Origin: Periconia sp. R9002 | Taxonomy: Eukaryota; Ascomycota; Dothideomycetes; Pleosporales; Periconiaceae | Length of the DNA stretch: 64,000 bases | Direction: 5' to 3' | NCBI GenBank assembly: GCA_023627715.1 | Contig: JAMAHW010000021.1 | Location: forward strand, 186,001-250,000 | Shown here: positions 1 to 10,934 of the stretch, in pieces | Position numbering within the stretch: the stretch's first letter is position 1 | How the letters are laid out: each line of letters starts with the position of its first letter | The notes under the pieces: model-generated | Seen by the model: the letters and a program-made list of their open reading frames with translations, nothing else | What the model was told of the DNA's origin: nothing | Databases searched by the model: none | Made by a program: the position numbers and the translations under genes

Positions 1-1193
1 ACTTGCAGACTACTTTCTTCGGATATCGAGCGAATAACAATCTGTCGGTAGACATCGAATAGCGTCATATTGTAGTCCGCTGTTATGCCGAAATGTTGTG
101 CGTCTTGTTCTGAATCGCTGCGAAGCGAATGAAGCACTTTGGCTTCCAGATTCTGGACGTTGTCTACTGGAAGCAGACGAGCTGTCGGATGTTGAAGCAA
201 AGCGAAGATGCGATCATGATTGATGGTACTTTTAAAATCACGACAACGATCTAGGAGTTCCATAAATGGTACGTCGACTTTAGTCGTGAACAGCCTCTGA
301 CGCATGAGGTCGGTGTGCAAAAAGCCCCCAAACTTATAGGGTTCATTGATCTGCGTGACTGGTGAAGGAGCGTAAACGACCCATACCGCCGTGGAAGCGA
401 CTATATCCCATGCTAGAGCGATTCCACCAACCTGCACCATAACATTCGGACGGCCTTGCACTTCTTGGATCACCCAGACTCGGGAGAACCATGGCCTTCG
501 AAAGAATGTTTGTAAAGCCTTTGTGCAAATTTTCTGATCGTCAGGCCATTGAGGCACAATGTTCCTGATAATGTCCGACCGCAAGAACTTCCAAAAGTCT
601 TCGTCGTTTTGGACATTCATAAGCCATGCGGCATGACTAGAAGGTCCGTATCGAATGGAGCAGCAACTTTCAAAAATACTCTGCATAGTTGCAACTGCCA
701 AAGCTGTACTTTCATCTTCAACTCCCAGCCAGACAACGACTTGTTTTGCTTTTTGGTATATCTGCCGCATCCGGGGCACTTGTTGGTTTCTTTCGAGAAT
801 GCTGTTCTGGTTGATGCATATCTAGTTGGGAAGAATTAGCCATCGTCTAGACTAATAGATTTAAAGCCATCATACAGCGTCAATCCACATATAGCGCACT
901 CTCGAAGCAGAACGTAGTTGCTGAAGAGCAGTGTATAAATTGTCTGTGGGTCGGAAGATTTGACCGTTGCAGAAGATCTGTCTATTGGCGGCCGCACTAC
1001 CCCAGCAGTAACTCAAAGCATCGAAAGGCCCTGCTTCTGCCAAATTTACCACATTAAGGCTGCAGGAGATAGGCTCATCATCTCGACCGGGATGAAGCTG
1101 TAGAATTCGAATTAAATCCTTCGTCAAAGTCTCTCGGTATGTTGCACTATTCTCAGTCACAATAGACTGCAGAGTTGAGGGTAGGAGAGCCAT
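1..1193 (-). CDS. HET-domain (heterokaryon incompatibility) protein, 3' end outside the window
   Basis: The protein starts at 1193 and has two exons in view, 876-1193 and 1-821. The intron at 822-875 (54 bp, GTATGA...CTAG) restores the family signature WIDAICINQ. Other HET landmarks are FDALSYCWGS near residue 60, a segment reading RRPWFSRVWVIQE after the intron, and FGITADYNMTLFDVYRQIV near the left edge, typical of the stretch just after the HET domain. The frame is open to base 1, so the C-terminus is missing. HET domains trigger cell death when genetically different hyphae fuse, or act in related self/non-self recognition; what this protein responds to cannot be told. Its neighbour on the same strand is a HET-C2-like glycolipid transfer protein. 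Confidence in the family is high. Confidence 0.88.
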
Positions 1194-2789
1194 TCTTCAG
1201 TTTTACCAGAACAATCTCGGTTTTTGTTTCAATGAACTAATTTATGGATTCGATTCCTCACAAATTTTTTATCAATAGTTCAGTTATTGAGAGCAGAGAT
1301 GACTGTCTTAGTCAATCAGGATTTCATCGTTGAGAGGCGTAGATAGACATCAAAAGGTTAGACTCTCACCTGAGGCGCAAGCAAGCTGAAGCACAGCTAT
1401 GGTCAGCGAGAATGCGTTTTACTCTTTATGAACCAACAAACACACATTTCAAGGGATACCTTAGCAACTAATAGAAACGACAACAGTGTAGTAGTTCTCA
1501 ATCAGCCTAGTATTGGAGGGACTGGGAGAAAGGCAGCACGACTATATAATCCTCATTATATGTATATTCAAGATAGCTTCGTCCATTGAAAAGCCGTGAA
1601 TCGTATTAATATCCACTGCGCTTTAACATGGACAGCGCCACTCGCTCTGTAACTGAGCTGATAGGCTGAATTGAGCGAGATGCTATCAAGATCGATCAAC
1701 GTAAGCGACGATCCGCTCTACCCATACAAATACGCACTGCTGCGCACGGTGACAGAGGTTCGGTCATCAGATAAGGTATTCACCAATCATACTACCACGT
1801 GGCGGGGTGGTTTTGTTCATATCGCACGTATACCTACACTGTAGGTTTTGGCTGGGTTCAGAACAGGGCGTTAACAGCTTTCTTGATTCTAACATACTGT
1901 TTAACAGTACATATATAGAAGGTACTTTAAGAAGCTGGTTAATGGTACTTCAAAGTAGAAAGTACGGTTGACATCCTGTTTCTATTTCCGCCAAACTCTG
2001 TAATATACATATATGTAGTACTAGAGGTATGTATTTGAATGTTTATACTTGTCATGTGATAACTACACTGCCCAGGTGCACATATCAGTGATGTATGTAC
2101 TTCGTCGGTTGATGCTAACAACGAAGAAAGAAATGAAGAAAGAAGAAGTGCACAGAAGCATGGTTCAACCTACGTCGGAATAGAAAGGACTCGAGGAAGG
2201 TTTAGGAAGTTTGAGCCCTCAACAACACTGAACATTTCCACACCGCGCAGATGCGGGGATTTAACGTGTAGAGTACATGCATATACAACTCTTCAATAAC
2301 TCCTATTTCCTCGTTATATAAAAAATCTCAATAATATACAGCAGGAATTTGACGAAAACATGCACGGCCAACAAGAAATATGAACTTGACTAGCAGATCG
2401 CTCGAAAGAGGGAATATCAAACACCTCCACAAATCACATCAACACCATTCCAGCACCACTCCCCCAAATTATCACATACATACAAGTTTATCAATACACA
2501 CATTACTTATGGATGCTGTTGGGTGTGTATGGACTTGTCGTTTTGCGAGCTGATGGGATGAAGAGTCACCACGGGAAGATATCTTGATGTGTGTGTGTGT
2601 GTGTGTGTGTGTGTAGAAAGACGTGTGGGAAAGAGCATCGCCAATTCGCATGATTCATTTCATTCCATTCATGTTATATGTATATAATCAACGCATCGAG
2701 AATCCCCTCTCAAGTCCAACTTTTCCATCCCATCTTCCGTATGCACATCCACCCAAACCCTCCACTTCCCTCCTCACACATCTCCCAAC
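1194..2789. other. Intergenic region with a TG microsatellite
   Basis: No convincing gene is seen. The stretch holds the upstream region of the HET gene and the downstream region of the GLTP gene, both on the minus strand. A perfect TG dinucleotide run lies at 2588-2614. Short open frames here lack family signatures or sensible composition. Confidence 0.6.
2588..2614. repeat. TG dinucleotide microsatellite
   Basis: An uninterrupted alternation of T and G about 27 bases long, 175 bases beyond the stop codon of the GLTP gene. Length polymorphism between strains would be expected. Confidence 0.95.
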
Positions 2790-3511
2790 CTACCACTTCG
2801 CCTCCTTACTCGTGGTAAACGCGACCAAGATCTTAACCTGCTTCTCCAGCGCAGAAAGCCACTCCTCCAGCTGCTCCGAGGCCTTCGCCTGGTCGTCCTC
2901 GGTCTTGGCGAGCTTGGCGTAAAAGTCCTTGCGGTAAGGGGTCGCGCTCATGGCGGCGGAGAAGATGGGCTTGACGAGGAACGAGTGGTGGGGCTTGAGA
3001 GTGTTGCCGTAGGCTTCGCGGAACGAGTCGGCGAGTTCTTTGGTCGAGTTGGTGAGGTTGTGGCGGAGGGCTTGGGCGGTGAAGTCGAGGCCGCTGTTGG
3101 GAGGGTTATGTTAGTGGGGGGTGTGAAGGGAGGGGGATTGGAAGGGTGACGTACCGGGTCAACCACAGAAGACCCTCGGCGGCGGTGTGCTTCTTCTCTT
3201 TGAGCTCGTTGATGACGAGGTCTTGGAGTGTCTCGGAGAGGGTAGGGGCAGCGAGTTGGCGGTCGCGGATTTTCTGGTGCGATTCGTGTCAGCCTTCAAA
3301 ACTCTCATGCTTCAATCCCTACAGAACAGCATACCTTGATGTTACCGCTCATATCATTCTTAACCGGCTTGAACGCGGCGCTGCCGAGCACATCGAAAAG
3401 CGTAAGCAGACCCTCAGCGGCCTCGAGGAACTCAGTCGTGGAGATCTTGTCGCCGTCCTTGATGGGCACGTCGACGAAGCTCTTCTTGAGGGTGTCGAAG
3501 AAGGTGGCCAT
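2790..3511 (-). CDS. Glycolipid transfer protein, HET-C2-like
   Basis: Three exons (3335-3511, 3155-3273, 2790-3093) separated by two 61-bp GT-AG introns give 199 aa, the usual size for a GLTP-fold protein. The N-terminus (FFDTLKKSFVDVPI) and FKPVKNDMSGNIK closely resemble the Podospora HET-C2 family. Residues matching the sugar-headgroup site of the GLTP fold are visible: D, N and K in NDMSGNIK (about 53-60), W in LLWLTR (about 97) and H in HHSFLVKP. GLTPs move glycosphingolipids between membranes in the cytosol. In Podospora the GLTP het-c is the incompatibility partner of the HET-domain STAND proteins HET-D and HET-E (established). The HET-domain gene 1.6 kb away on the same strand makes that link interesting here, but a functional pairing is inference. 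Confidence 0.9.
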
Positions 3512-4849
3512 GTTGTCTCGTTATTTCGTAAAAGTGAGGGGTAAGTGGAGGGGCAAGCAAAAAAAGCAATTTATCTCCTGGGATATAAACAGGAGGATTG
3601 TATGGTTAGGTATGAGAGAACAGAACAGGTGGAGGTAATGAGGTTTCAATGTTTCATGCAGGGTCTAGAATGCTGACTGGGAAGACGTGGTAGCGGTGAG
3701 GACGTGGATGGTGGGGTATTGGGTCCAGTGGACTTGGCAGGGGTTTCCAGTAACCCCCGCGGCTTCACATAAACATTCGAATGGTGTTCTTTTTTGGGGG
3801 GTATTGTGAATATCTTGTAATTATAGGTATGGATCTATAAGCATTATTAAGGCACATCAGCTTGGGGGTTCAAGAAATGCATATCTTCGAACCTCATCGC
3901 CACTCGCAATTGCTACCCCTCACCTCCCTCCCTACCCCTCCCTGCCCCACCATCCCCCCTATATCCACGCTCAACACACTCAACACTCACCAGCAGCAAT
4001 CCATTATACATTCCTACATAGACAAAACCAATTAACACATAAAAAGGCGCTCCAAGCTCCCATCCTGCTCCAAGTGAATCCAATCCCCCATACTATAAAC
4101 TCAAAAAGAACCCCTCTTTCCCCTAAGCTTCACCACCTTCCCCTCCAACCACCAACCACCCACCTTCCCACCCATACATCCATTACATAACCACCCCCTT
4201 CTTAGTCAGAAAAATCACCCACGGCATACCATTCCAATCCCTTTGACTGTCTGCTTATGTCATACCCTACCCACCTAACCCACCTACCCTACATACAAAA
4301 AGTTAATAAAGCTGGAAACATTTCCGACCGGAACCCGAAGCCGAATCCACCGCCAAAGAGTTCGGAAACGTCGTTGGAGGATTCCGAGACAGGGAAAAAC
4401 GACGGGAAGGAGATGGATGGGTGTATAAATTGATAGAGTATATACCTATAAGTAAACAGTTGCGTAGCTAGAAGATACTTAACCAACCTGATACATACAT
4501 ACTCGACCATCTTTCTAGTTCGTTTAACCTCGTTCCATCCTTCCACCAACCTACATACCTCCACACACAAGTGAGCACCTTGAAGGCCGAAACGCGCTCG
4601 ACACACGAGCGAAGTACGCATACAAGATTACTTACCTACACAACCGAGAAGGGATAAAAGCAATTGACAGAGCCGGAGACGAACACTTCTCGACGCATTT
4701 TTTATTCCCGACCGAGGCACGTCAGGGCACTATACACACTGCACGACCTAGAAACATCGACTGACTCCCCACACGACTACTTACCCTGATTACTACAACA
4801 ACGCACCACTCCCCTCCGCACACCTCGGCAAACGACCTAGAAAGAGAAG
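3512..4849. other. Intergenic region between divergent GLTP and dehydrogenase genes
   Basis: This is a shared upstream region for two divergently transcribed genes. It has pyrimidine-rich stretches at about 3915-3965 and 4120-4200, as is common in fungal leaders and promoters. A fragment at 4205-4226 matches the reverse complement of a repeat seen at 9683, 15854 and 22134. No gene was recognised. Confidence 0.6.
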
Positions 4850-5959
4850 ATGCCATCCCACATCCACTCGGTGACAAAAGTCCACCGCATCGCCCTGATC
4901 CCCGGCGACGGCATCGGCACCGAAATCACAAGCGCAGCCGTGCGCGCCCTCACCCAACTCAGCAAAACGCTCAAAACCTTCGAACTCGACTTCACCGAGT
5001 TCGCCTGGAGCAGCGCGAACTATCTAAAGGAAGGGCACTACATGCCTGCGGACGGCCTGACGCAGCTCAAGACCTTCGACGCTATTTACTTTGGCGCTGT
5101 TGGGTGGCCGGACGTGCCTGATCACATCAGCTTGTGGGGATTGATCCTGCCGATCCGCAAGACGCTGGGGCAGTGGGTGAATATCCGGCCTGTGCGGATT
5201 TTGGATGGTGTGAAGAGTCCGTTGGACGGGGTGAAAAGGGGGGATATTGATTGGGTGATTGTGAGGGAGAATAGCGAGGGGGAGTATTCCGGGCAGGGGG
5301 GTATATCGCATGAGGACGAGCCGCATGGGATGGCGACCGAGGTGTCGGTGTTCACACGCGTGGGTGTAGAGAGGGTGGTGAGGTTTGCGTTCGAGGTCGC
5401 GAAGGGGCGTCCGCGGAAGAAGTTGACGATGGTGACCAAGTCGAATGCGCAGCGGCATGGGATGGTGTTTTGGGACAAGGTGTTTTGGGAGGTTGCTAAG
5501 GAGTTTCCGGACGTGGAGACGGATAAGATGCTCGTGGATGCTATGACAGTGCGCATGACGCTGGACCCCAGGAGTCTGGATACGATTGTCGCGACGAATC
5601 TGCACGCGGATATCTTATCGGATCTGGCGGCGGCGCTGGCGGGGAGTATTGGGATTGCACCGAGTAGTAATCTGAATCCGGAGAGGACTGCTCCGTCGAT
5701 GTTTGAACCCATTCACGGTAGCGCACCTGATATAGCCGGGAAGGGGGTTGCGAATCCCGTGGGAGCGTTTTGGAGCGCGGCGGAGATGGTGAGGTGGCTT
5801 GGGGAGGAGAAGGCTGCGGATGTGCTCATGGAGGCTGTAGAGAATGTGACGAGGGTGGGGGTTACCACGAAGGATCTGGGTGGAGATCAGAACACGGAGG
5901 GAGTGACGGAAGCTGTGTGTCGTGAGATTGAAAAGATCGGGAGCAGCGCGAAGGAGTAA
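4850..5959 (+). CDS. Tartrate/D-malate dehydrogenase-like enzyme (isocitrate/isopropylmalate dehydrogenase family)
   Basis: A single-exon 369-aa protein. Family motifs in order are IPGDGIGTE (17-25), WGLILPIRKTLGQWVNIRP (about 96-114), VIVRENSEGEYSG (about 136-148), a lysine in MVTKSNAQRHGM, the metal-binding VDAMTVRM and NLHADILSDLAAAL segments, and [19 protein letters not shown]. The WGL and WVNIRPVRIL segments point to the tartrate dehydrogenase/decarboxylase (D-malate) branch rather than to leucine biosynthesis. The expected reaction is NAD-dependent oxidation, often with decarboxylation, of tartrate, D-malate or a related hydroxy acid, with a divalent metal. No mitochondrial presequence is evident, so it is probably cytosolic. 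The substrate cannot be fixed from sequence. The CDS converges on IMP2, whose stop is about 200 bases downstream. Confidence 0.88.
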   Translation: MPSHIHSVTKVHRIALIPGDGIGTEITSAAVRALTQLSKTLKTFELDFTEFAWSSANYLKEGHYMPADGLTQLKTFDAIYFGAVGWPDVPDHISLWGLILPIRKTLGQWVNIRPVRILDGVKSPLDGVKRGDIDWVIVRENSEGEYSGQGGISHEDEPHGMATEVSVFTRVGVERVVRFAFEVAKGRPRKKLTMVTKSNAQRHGMVFWDKVFWEVAKEFPDVETDKMLVDAMTVRMTLDPRSLDTIVATNLHADILSDLAAALAGSIGIAPSSNLNPERTAPSMFEPIHGSAPDIAGKGVANPVGAFWSAAEMVRWLGEEKAADVLMEAVENVTRVGVTTKDLGGDQNTEGVTEAVCREIEKIGSSAKE

Positions 5960-6163
5960 ATGGGAAAAGAAATATACATACCTGTACATGACGTATATAC
6001 AATGCGATTGTCCACTCAATGCTAAGAAGAGAAATGAACTTCTCTTCTCCACTAGTTTCCACTGTCGTGGGCCATGCAACCTTCCTCCCTCTCCCTCTTC
6101 TGCCTACATCATCCTCCCCCTCTCAAAGCTGTAGACGGATAATCTTTCCTGCATCCTACCCCC

Positions 6164-6979
6164 TCAATCCACTTCCCCCCTTAACGCACCTCGCTCAACA
6201 ACCTTCGTCCAATGCCCCTTCTCCCTCCTCCTTTCATCCCCCACCCCTCTCAGTCCAAACCAATCTCTCCAAACCCACTTCGCCCTCCCATCCAACAACC
6301 CCAAACTCACAGGCCCAAAATCGCAACTATCGTACGTTTTCCGCCAATTATCCCCTTCCACCCAAATATGTCCCTTGGGCACCACCACTTTCCCCACTTC
6401 CACCTGTCCACCCCCAATAGCGTCTGGGTCCGGCACGCCCAGGCCATCCGTTCCCAAGGCAAATCGGTCGCTGGAGTTAACGACGGAGGCATCTAAAGCG
6501 TAACCCCGATGCGGATACACCACATCCCCCTCCATGGCAACAACTCTTTTGACGCTAATCTCGTCGGGCTTGTGCGGTTTCCAGAAAGTCACAACATCCC
6601 CTCTCTTAACACTGTTCTTTTCCATGGCGGAACGCATTATGAAGATCCAGTCGCGCTTCCCGGTTTCGTGGGCGGAGGGGGAGAGCGTCGGGGCCATGGA
6701 AGAGCCGTTGACGGTGTCGAGGGAGACGAAGTGGTCGCGCGTGTAGAGGAGGATACAGAGGGTTAGGATGGTTGGCGTGAGGGTTTTGCGGGCTGTACGG
6801 AGGAAGTGTGTTGAGGGAGAGAGTTTCGGCGGAGGGGGTGGTGGTGATTCGGAGGCATTTGGAGACCGTTTGGGGGTTGCACGTCGTGTGGCGGGTTGGG
6901 AGATCGATGAGAGTGGTGATGGAGATATTTTTGGCACAGAAGATGGGCGCGGTGCGCGAAGGGGTGGTTTGGGCGGCAT
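6164..6979 (-). CDS. IMP2: Mitochondrial inner membrane protease subunit 2-like (signal peptidase I, S26)
   Basis: A 271-aa protein if translation starts at the ATG at 6977-6979 (MPPKPP); the frame stays open 21 codons further upstream to 7042, which I take as leader. Layout: a Pro-rich N-terminus of about 75 residues, a hydrophobic segment (TPTILTLCILLYT), then the S26 motifs. The nucleophile serine is in NGSSMAPTL, the general-base lysine in ISVKRVVAMEGD, and the C-terminal box reads GHIWVEGDNW. Imp2 removes sorting signals from a few proteins delivered to the mitochondrial intermembrane space and works with Imp1. The long Pro/Ser-rich N-terminus and an acidic/basic C-terminal tail beyond the protease core make it longer than yeast Imp2. 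It is convergent with the dehydrogenase gene at 4850. Confidence 0.85.
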   Translation of the reverse strand: MPPKPPLRAPRPSSVPKISPSPLSSISQPATRRATPKRSPNASESPPPPPPKLSPSTHFLRTARKTLTPTILTLCILLYTRDHFVSLDTVNGSSMAPTLSPSAHETGKRDWIFIMRSAMEKNSVKRGDVVTFWKPHKPDEISVKRVVAMEGDVVYPHRGYALDASVVNSSDRFALGTDGLGVPDPDAIGGGQVEVGKVVVPKGHIWVEGDNWRKTYDSCDFGPVSLGLLDGRAKWVWRDWFGLRGVGDERRREKGHWTKVVERGALRGEVD

Positions 6980-7337
6980 CGTCGGAATGGAGAAGTGCAA
7001 TGGCTCACCGTTGGATGTAAGCCTGTCGAATGCAAGCGTCAAAGAAAGACGGCGGAATATTCCCGCACGGGCTGCATATCGCGCCGGCGGAGCGCTATCA
7101 CGTGAAGGAAGTTACAATCATCAACATCAATCGAATTTTTCACTCAGAATACTGAACTGGCAAACGCCAATTGAACTGTAAATCATGTAATAATGAGATT
7201 GTCTAAGCAACAGCTACTCTAAGCCACACGGCGGAAGTATAGTACAAGTACAAACTGGTACATATAGACAAAATGTTACGGCTGCCGTCCATTCATGCGC
7301 AAACGTCTCATCAATCGGGAATAAAAACAAAGGATAT
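6980..7337. other. Intergenic region between IMP2 and IDH2
   Basis: This holds the IMP2 upstream region and the IDH2 3' region. No separate gene is seen. The 63 bases next to IMP2 are an in-frame N-terminal extension with an alternative ATG at 7042. Confidence 0.5.
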
Positions 7338-8660
7338 CTACTTCAATGCCTTGATAACGGCATCGGCATATTCATAGGTCTTGGCCTTGCCTCCGAGGTC
7401 ACCAGTGATGGTCTGCATGAATTGTCAGTAAAGAAAGGGTGAACCAGAAGGGTATCTAATAACTTACCTTGCCCTCGGCAAGAACCTTGAAAATAGCCTG
7501 CTCAATGTTGTTGGCGTTCTCGGTGAGACCCATGTGCCTCAACATCATGATGGAAGAAAGAAGCAACGCGGTGGGGTTGGCAAGCTGCTTGCCAGCGATA
7601 TCGGGTGCGGATCCGTGGACAGCTTCAAAGATAGAGCACTCGTCACCAATGTTGCCGGAAGGAGTCAAACCAAGACCACCAATAAGACCAGCGCACATAT
7701 CGGACAAAATGTCTCCGTACAAGTTGGGCATGACCAAGACCTTGTCATTGTAGGGGAGGGGGTCGGTGACCATCTTCAAGCAGGTGTTGTCAAGAAGCTC
7801 AGCATCGAATTCAATGTCGGGGAAATCCTTGGAAACTTCACGGGCGGTGCTCAAGAAGAGACCGTCGGACATCTTCATGATCGTGGCCTTGTGCACGGCG
7901 CGGACCTTCTTCCTGCCGATCTCACGGGCGTGCTGGAAGGCGTATCGGAGCACACGCTCGGAAGCCTCGCGGGTGATGAGCTTGATGCTCTGCACAACAC
8001 CATCCACAACGACGTGCTCGATTCCAGAGTATTCACCCTCGGTGTTCTCACGGATGAGCACGGTGTCCACATCGTCGTAGGGGGTCTTGAAACCTTGGAT
8101 GGATCGGCAGGGTCGGACGTTGGCGAAGAGGTTGAAGGTTCGGCGGAGGGTCAAGTTGAGGGAGACGTGACCTTTTCCGATAGGAGTGGCCAAAGGACCT
8201 TTGAGCGCGACGTAGTTGCGCTCGACACTCGCAATTGATTCGTCTGGGATGACCGTCTTGCCGTCCTTGAGGCGTGGCGTAACATCGACCGACTCCCACT
8301 TGATGGGCACATTGGCAGCCGAGTAGATGTCCTTGACCGACTGCGCAATCTCAGGTCCAATACCATCACCCTCAATCAAGGTGACGGTGTATTTGCCGTC
8401 GTTGCCCTTGGTTCCCTTGAAAGCGGCCACCTTATCAGCGTAGCCTCGCGATTGTGCCTATCCATGCCATGTCAGTCTATTTCAGTTCATATAACTCGGC
8501 CCAATTGAGCATTTCCCGTGCCATTGAAAGATGATGAAGGCGAAAATGCACAGAGAGGTGGAAGACTGACGTGCACGAGCGCAGGAGTCCATCGCGGAGA
8601 ACGGTTGACCTGGCGCAGGCATTGGCGCGCAGGGGCGGCGAAGGCACGACCAGCGAGCAT
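7338..8660 (-). CDS. IDH2: Isocitrate dehydrogenase [NAD] subunit 2, mitochondrial
   Basis: Exons 8571-8660, 7468-8457 and 7338-7412 join in frame to 384 aa. Intron 1 has donor GTCAGT and acceptor ATAG; intron 2 is GTAAGT...GCAG. The first exon encodes an Arg/Ala-rich presequence starting [17 protein letters not shown], fitting mitochondrial import. Motifs: [31 protein letters not shown] (the substrate-site serine and the Asn-Leu-Thr form typical of the catalytic subunit), [43 protein letters not shown] and [11 protein letters not shown]. The last exon encodes [18 protein letters not shown]. With IDH1 it forms the allosteric octamer that oxidises isocitrate to 2-oxoglutarate in the citric acid cycle. 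Codon use is that of a well expressed gene (many C-ending codons). Confidence 0.94.
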
Positions 8661-9885
8661 TGTGGTGGAGAGATGACCCGAGGTTTCTGGGAGGGGAGGA
8701 AGCTACGCGCCGGGTCGTAGCAGGTGGTGATGGAGGAGGTTGGATTCGTGAAGGAGGCGGGTGGGTGGTGTTGTTATGCGGTCGAGCTAGAGGGCAAAAG
8801 CTCTCACATCAAATCCCGCGGTTGGCGGACGTACGTGGTCCGTGGGCCTTCCAAGATTCACCAATTGATAGATAGGCCGCGGTGCAGCCGTTGTAGCCAT
8901 CAACTGCTCTATACATGATGATTCTGAAATCAAGTCGCTCTAATCATCATTTTGCGCTATCAAAATAATTATGTGCATGCTTCGCCGGCCATCAATTGCG
9001 CTGGACGTTGGCATGACTTCATGAGGACGGCCTCGCCAAGCCCGTTTTCACATGCCCGATATGCCGAGCAAAATCTTTGCAGATTTTACACCTGCCTACA
9101 CTGTACCAGTGTGCGATGTTCAAATGTTTGTATGTGAAATAGATGATTTCTGCCGATTCATTTCATGAATTTTTGTGCCATCCGAGGTTCTCAATCGTTT
9201 CAATACCAGCGTTGCTCGTTCAAGGGTGTTTGTTCCTTAATCTGATGGAGGCAAATACCAGAAATAATACAATCGATGGAGAGAATAGCGCCAATATATA
9301 ACCAGATTCAGCGAGAAAGTTCATGTCGCGGCAAAAGATAAATCCAACCTCTATTGCTTTGGATGCTTACTAAACAGGGATGATGAGTATGAAAAATCAC
9401 CCACGGGTCACAAATCTCCCTTCTCCCACCTCACCTCATTGCTTTTGACAGCACTTGAGTCTGTTTATGTCAGCAAACCTCCGCCCATTTGGCATGCTTT
9501 TCTTTCCCTGTGACCAGTCGACTGTAGTCACTAAATTGAACTGCCTCGGTCACAAATTCCATATGGTTCGTGAGCAATAACACTGGAATAGATCCTGGAG
9601 TCGTGCTGGTGCAGACGTGGCGCGTCGAAGTCTTGCTTGAGGCTGCGACCTTCTTAGTCCTCCCCTCGATAATGGAGAGGTTTATGACCCACGCCTGATA
9701 TTTCTGAATAATCACCTCAGTTATATAAGCAGCTCAAGCAATGGGGTGAAGTGGGGTGGGAGTTTGTGAGGGGTTTTGTGGCGCACGTATGGCGCAGATG
9801 TGGCGCCGAAAGGTTGGTTCAATGTTGAGAGGCACGTACAGGGTAAACCCAATCTCCCACTTTTTACAGATCTAATCGCATACCT
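8661..9885. other. Gene-poor region with degenerate repeat arms
   Basis: No gene is recognised. It contains an inverted pair of related segments (9381-9413 and 9683-9717, annotated separately) and, at 9773-9838, a GC-rich segment whose reverse complement matches 15781-15840. The first few hundred bases are the upstream region of IDH2. Confidence 0.55.
9381..9717. mobile_element. MITE-like element with degenerate terminal inverted repeats
   Basis: The segment at 9381-9413 (core AAAAATCACCCACGGGTCAC) is approximately the reverse complement of that at 9683-9717 (core ATGACCCACGCCTGATATTT). They bound about 337 bases with no coding potential. The same core occurs at 4205-4226, 15854-15886 and 22134-22165, so it is a repeat family, not chance. 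Size and structure suggest a non-autonomous DNA transposon relic. Target-site duplications were not established, so the exact ends are tentative. Confidence 0.45.
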
Positions 9886-10570
9886 ATGTCGAACACTTTG
9901 TTAAAAGGTATGGATTACCGTAGTCCTGAGCCTGTCGGCGTCCGAGACCTTATTCGGACGTTTGAGGAGCACGGGATCCGGTCCTTTGTCGTGGGAATTT
10001 CAGCGCTAGTGTTCTACGGGGCCGAACGTATGCGACAGGCAGGTTTCTTAATTCACGCCTGCTTTTTCGCGACTTGCATGCAGTAGGGTTGGGAAATATG
10101 TGTTTCGTCGGACCAACATGACGATGCCCTGGCCCTCCTCTGTTCGGACTCGCTAGCTTCTATATACCAGCCTTGTTCCCACCGACCGCTACCTAACCCT
10201 AGTCCTTTTGCACACCAACATCATCGATTCTGCAGGAAGGACGTTGAACTCGACATCATTCTCTTTCCTTCGTTCGATGTGCACCTAGATTGCACGCAAC
10301 TTGCCCTTGTGTACAGTCCAGGCGGGGTAAAGAATGAGCGATTCTTTGCATCGATGGCGGGGAAGGAGGGAATAGTGCTCCCGTTGTTTCCTGGTCAGAA
10401 TATGGAAAAACGAACTTTATGGGAAACTTGTGCACGATCGAAGAAGAAAAGAATGGGTTGGACACATTGATCCTGATGGTGTATTTGAAACACGATTTCG
10501 GTTGAAGGGGTTTGAATATCCAGACTGGAAACATATGTCCTTTGCTTCCATAGCGGCGGCGGGGGGGGAG
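9886..10570 (+). pseudogene. Decayed member of a fungal hypothetical family (nucleotidyltransferase-like start)
   Basis: From the ATG at 9886 the frame encodes a start resembling a common fungal hypothetical family: VRDLIRTFEEHGIRSFVVG and LVFYGAERMRQ. After a likely intron at 10039-10086 (GC donor, TAG acceptor) it continues WEICV, then HRPLPNPSPFAHQHHRF and DVELDIILFPSFDVHLDC. The central part of the family seems missing. Near 10460 the frame breaks: CARSKKKRMGWTH ends in a stop, while the expected continuation DPDGVFETRFRLKGFEYPDW is in another frame. Loss of the middle plus a frameshift indicates a pseudogene. Family membership is from memory of similar fungal proteins; no function is assigned. 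Confidence 0.5.
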
Positions 10571-10934
10571 GGGGGAAGAGGGGGTATTGACCCGTAATCT
10601 GGAGGCTGGCATTGCTGCGGAGTTGGACAAGGCCGAGAACAGGCCGAATGTTGCAGCAAACTGACCTCCATCTACCCTGCGGCGGGACAGACCGCATTAC
10701 TCCACCATTGATCGAAAGGGGAAGCAAAATTCTGGAGAGCTTAAACGATACAATCACCAACATGTACCAACACTCTGCCACAAGTAAGTATGCCTCGATA
10801 CAGGAGGCCTGGAACCACGGAGAAAAGAGCACTGAGATCGGGACAGCCACTCATCAGAGAATCACGAGAAGAATGATTACAAGCGAGGCCCGACCGTGTT
10901 GATCCAGTCACTGCGCGGTCTTTGTCGATTGGGG

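Noticed and set aside
1939..2121. Minus-strand 60-codon frame
   Set aside because: No family signature and no context; typical chance frame in gene-free DNA.
4289..4621. Minus-strand 110-codon frame in the divergent promoter
   Set aside because: Lies in a leader/promoter region, with no signature.
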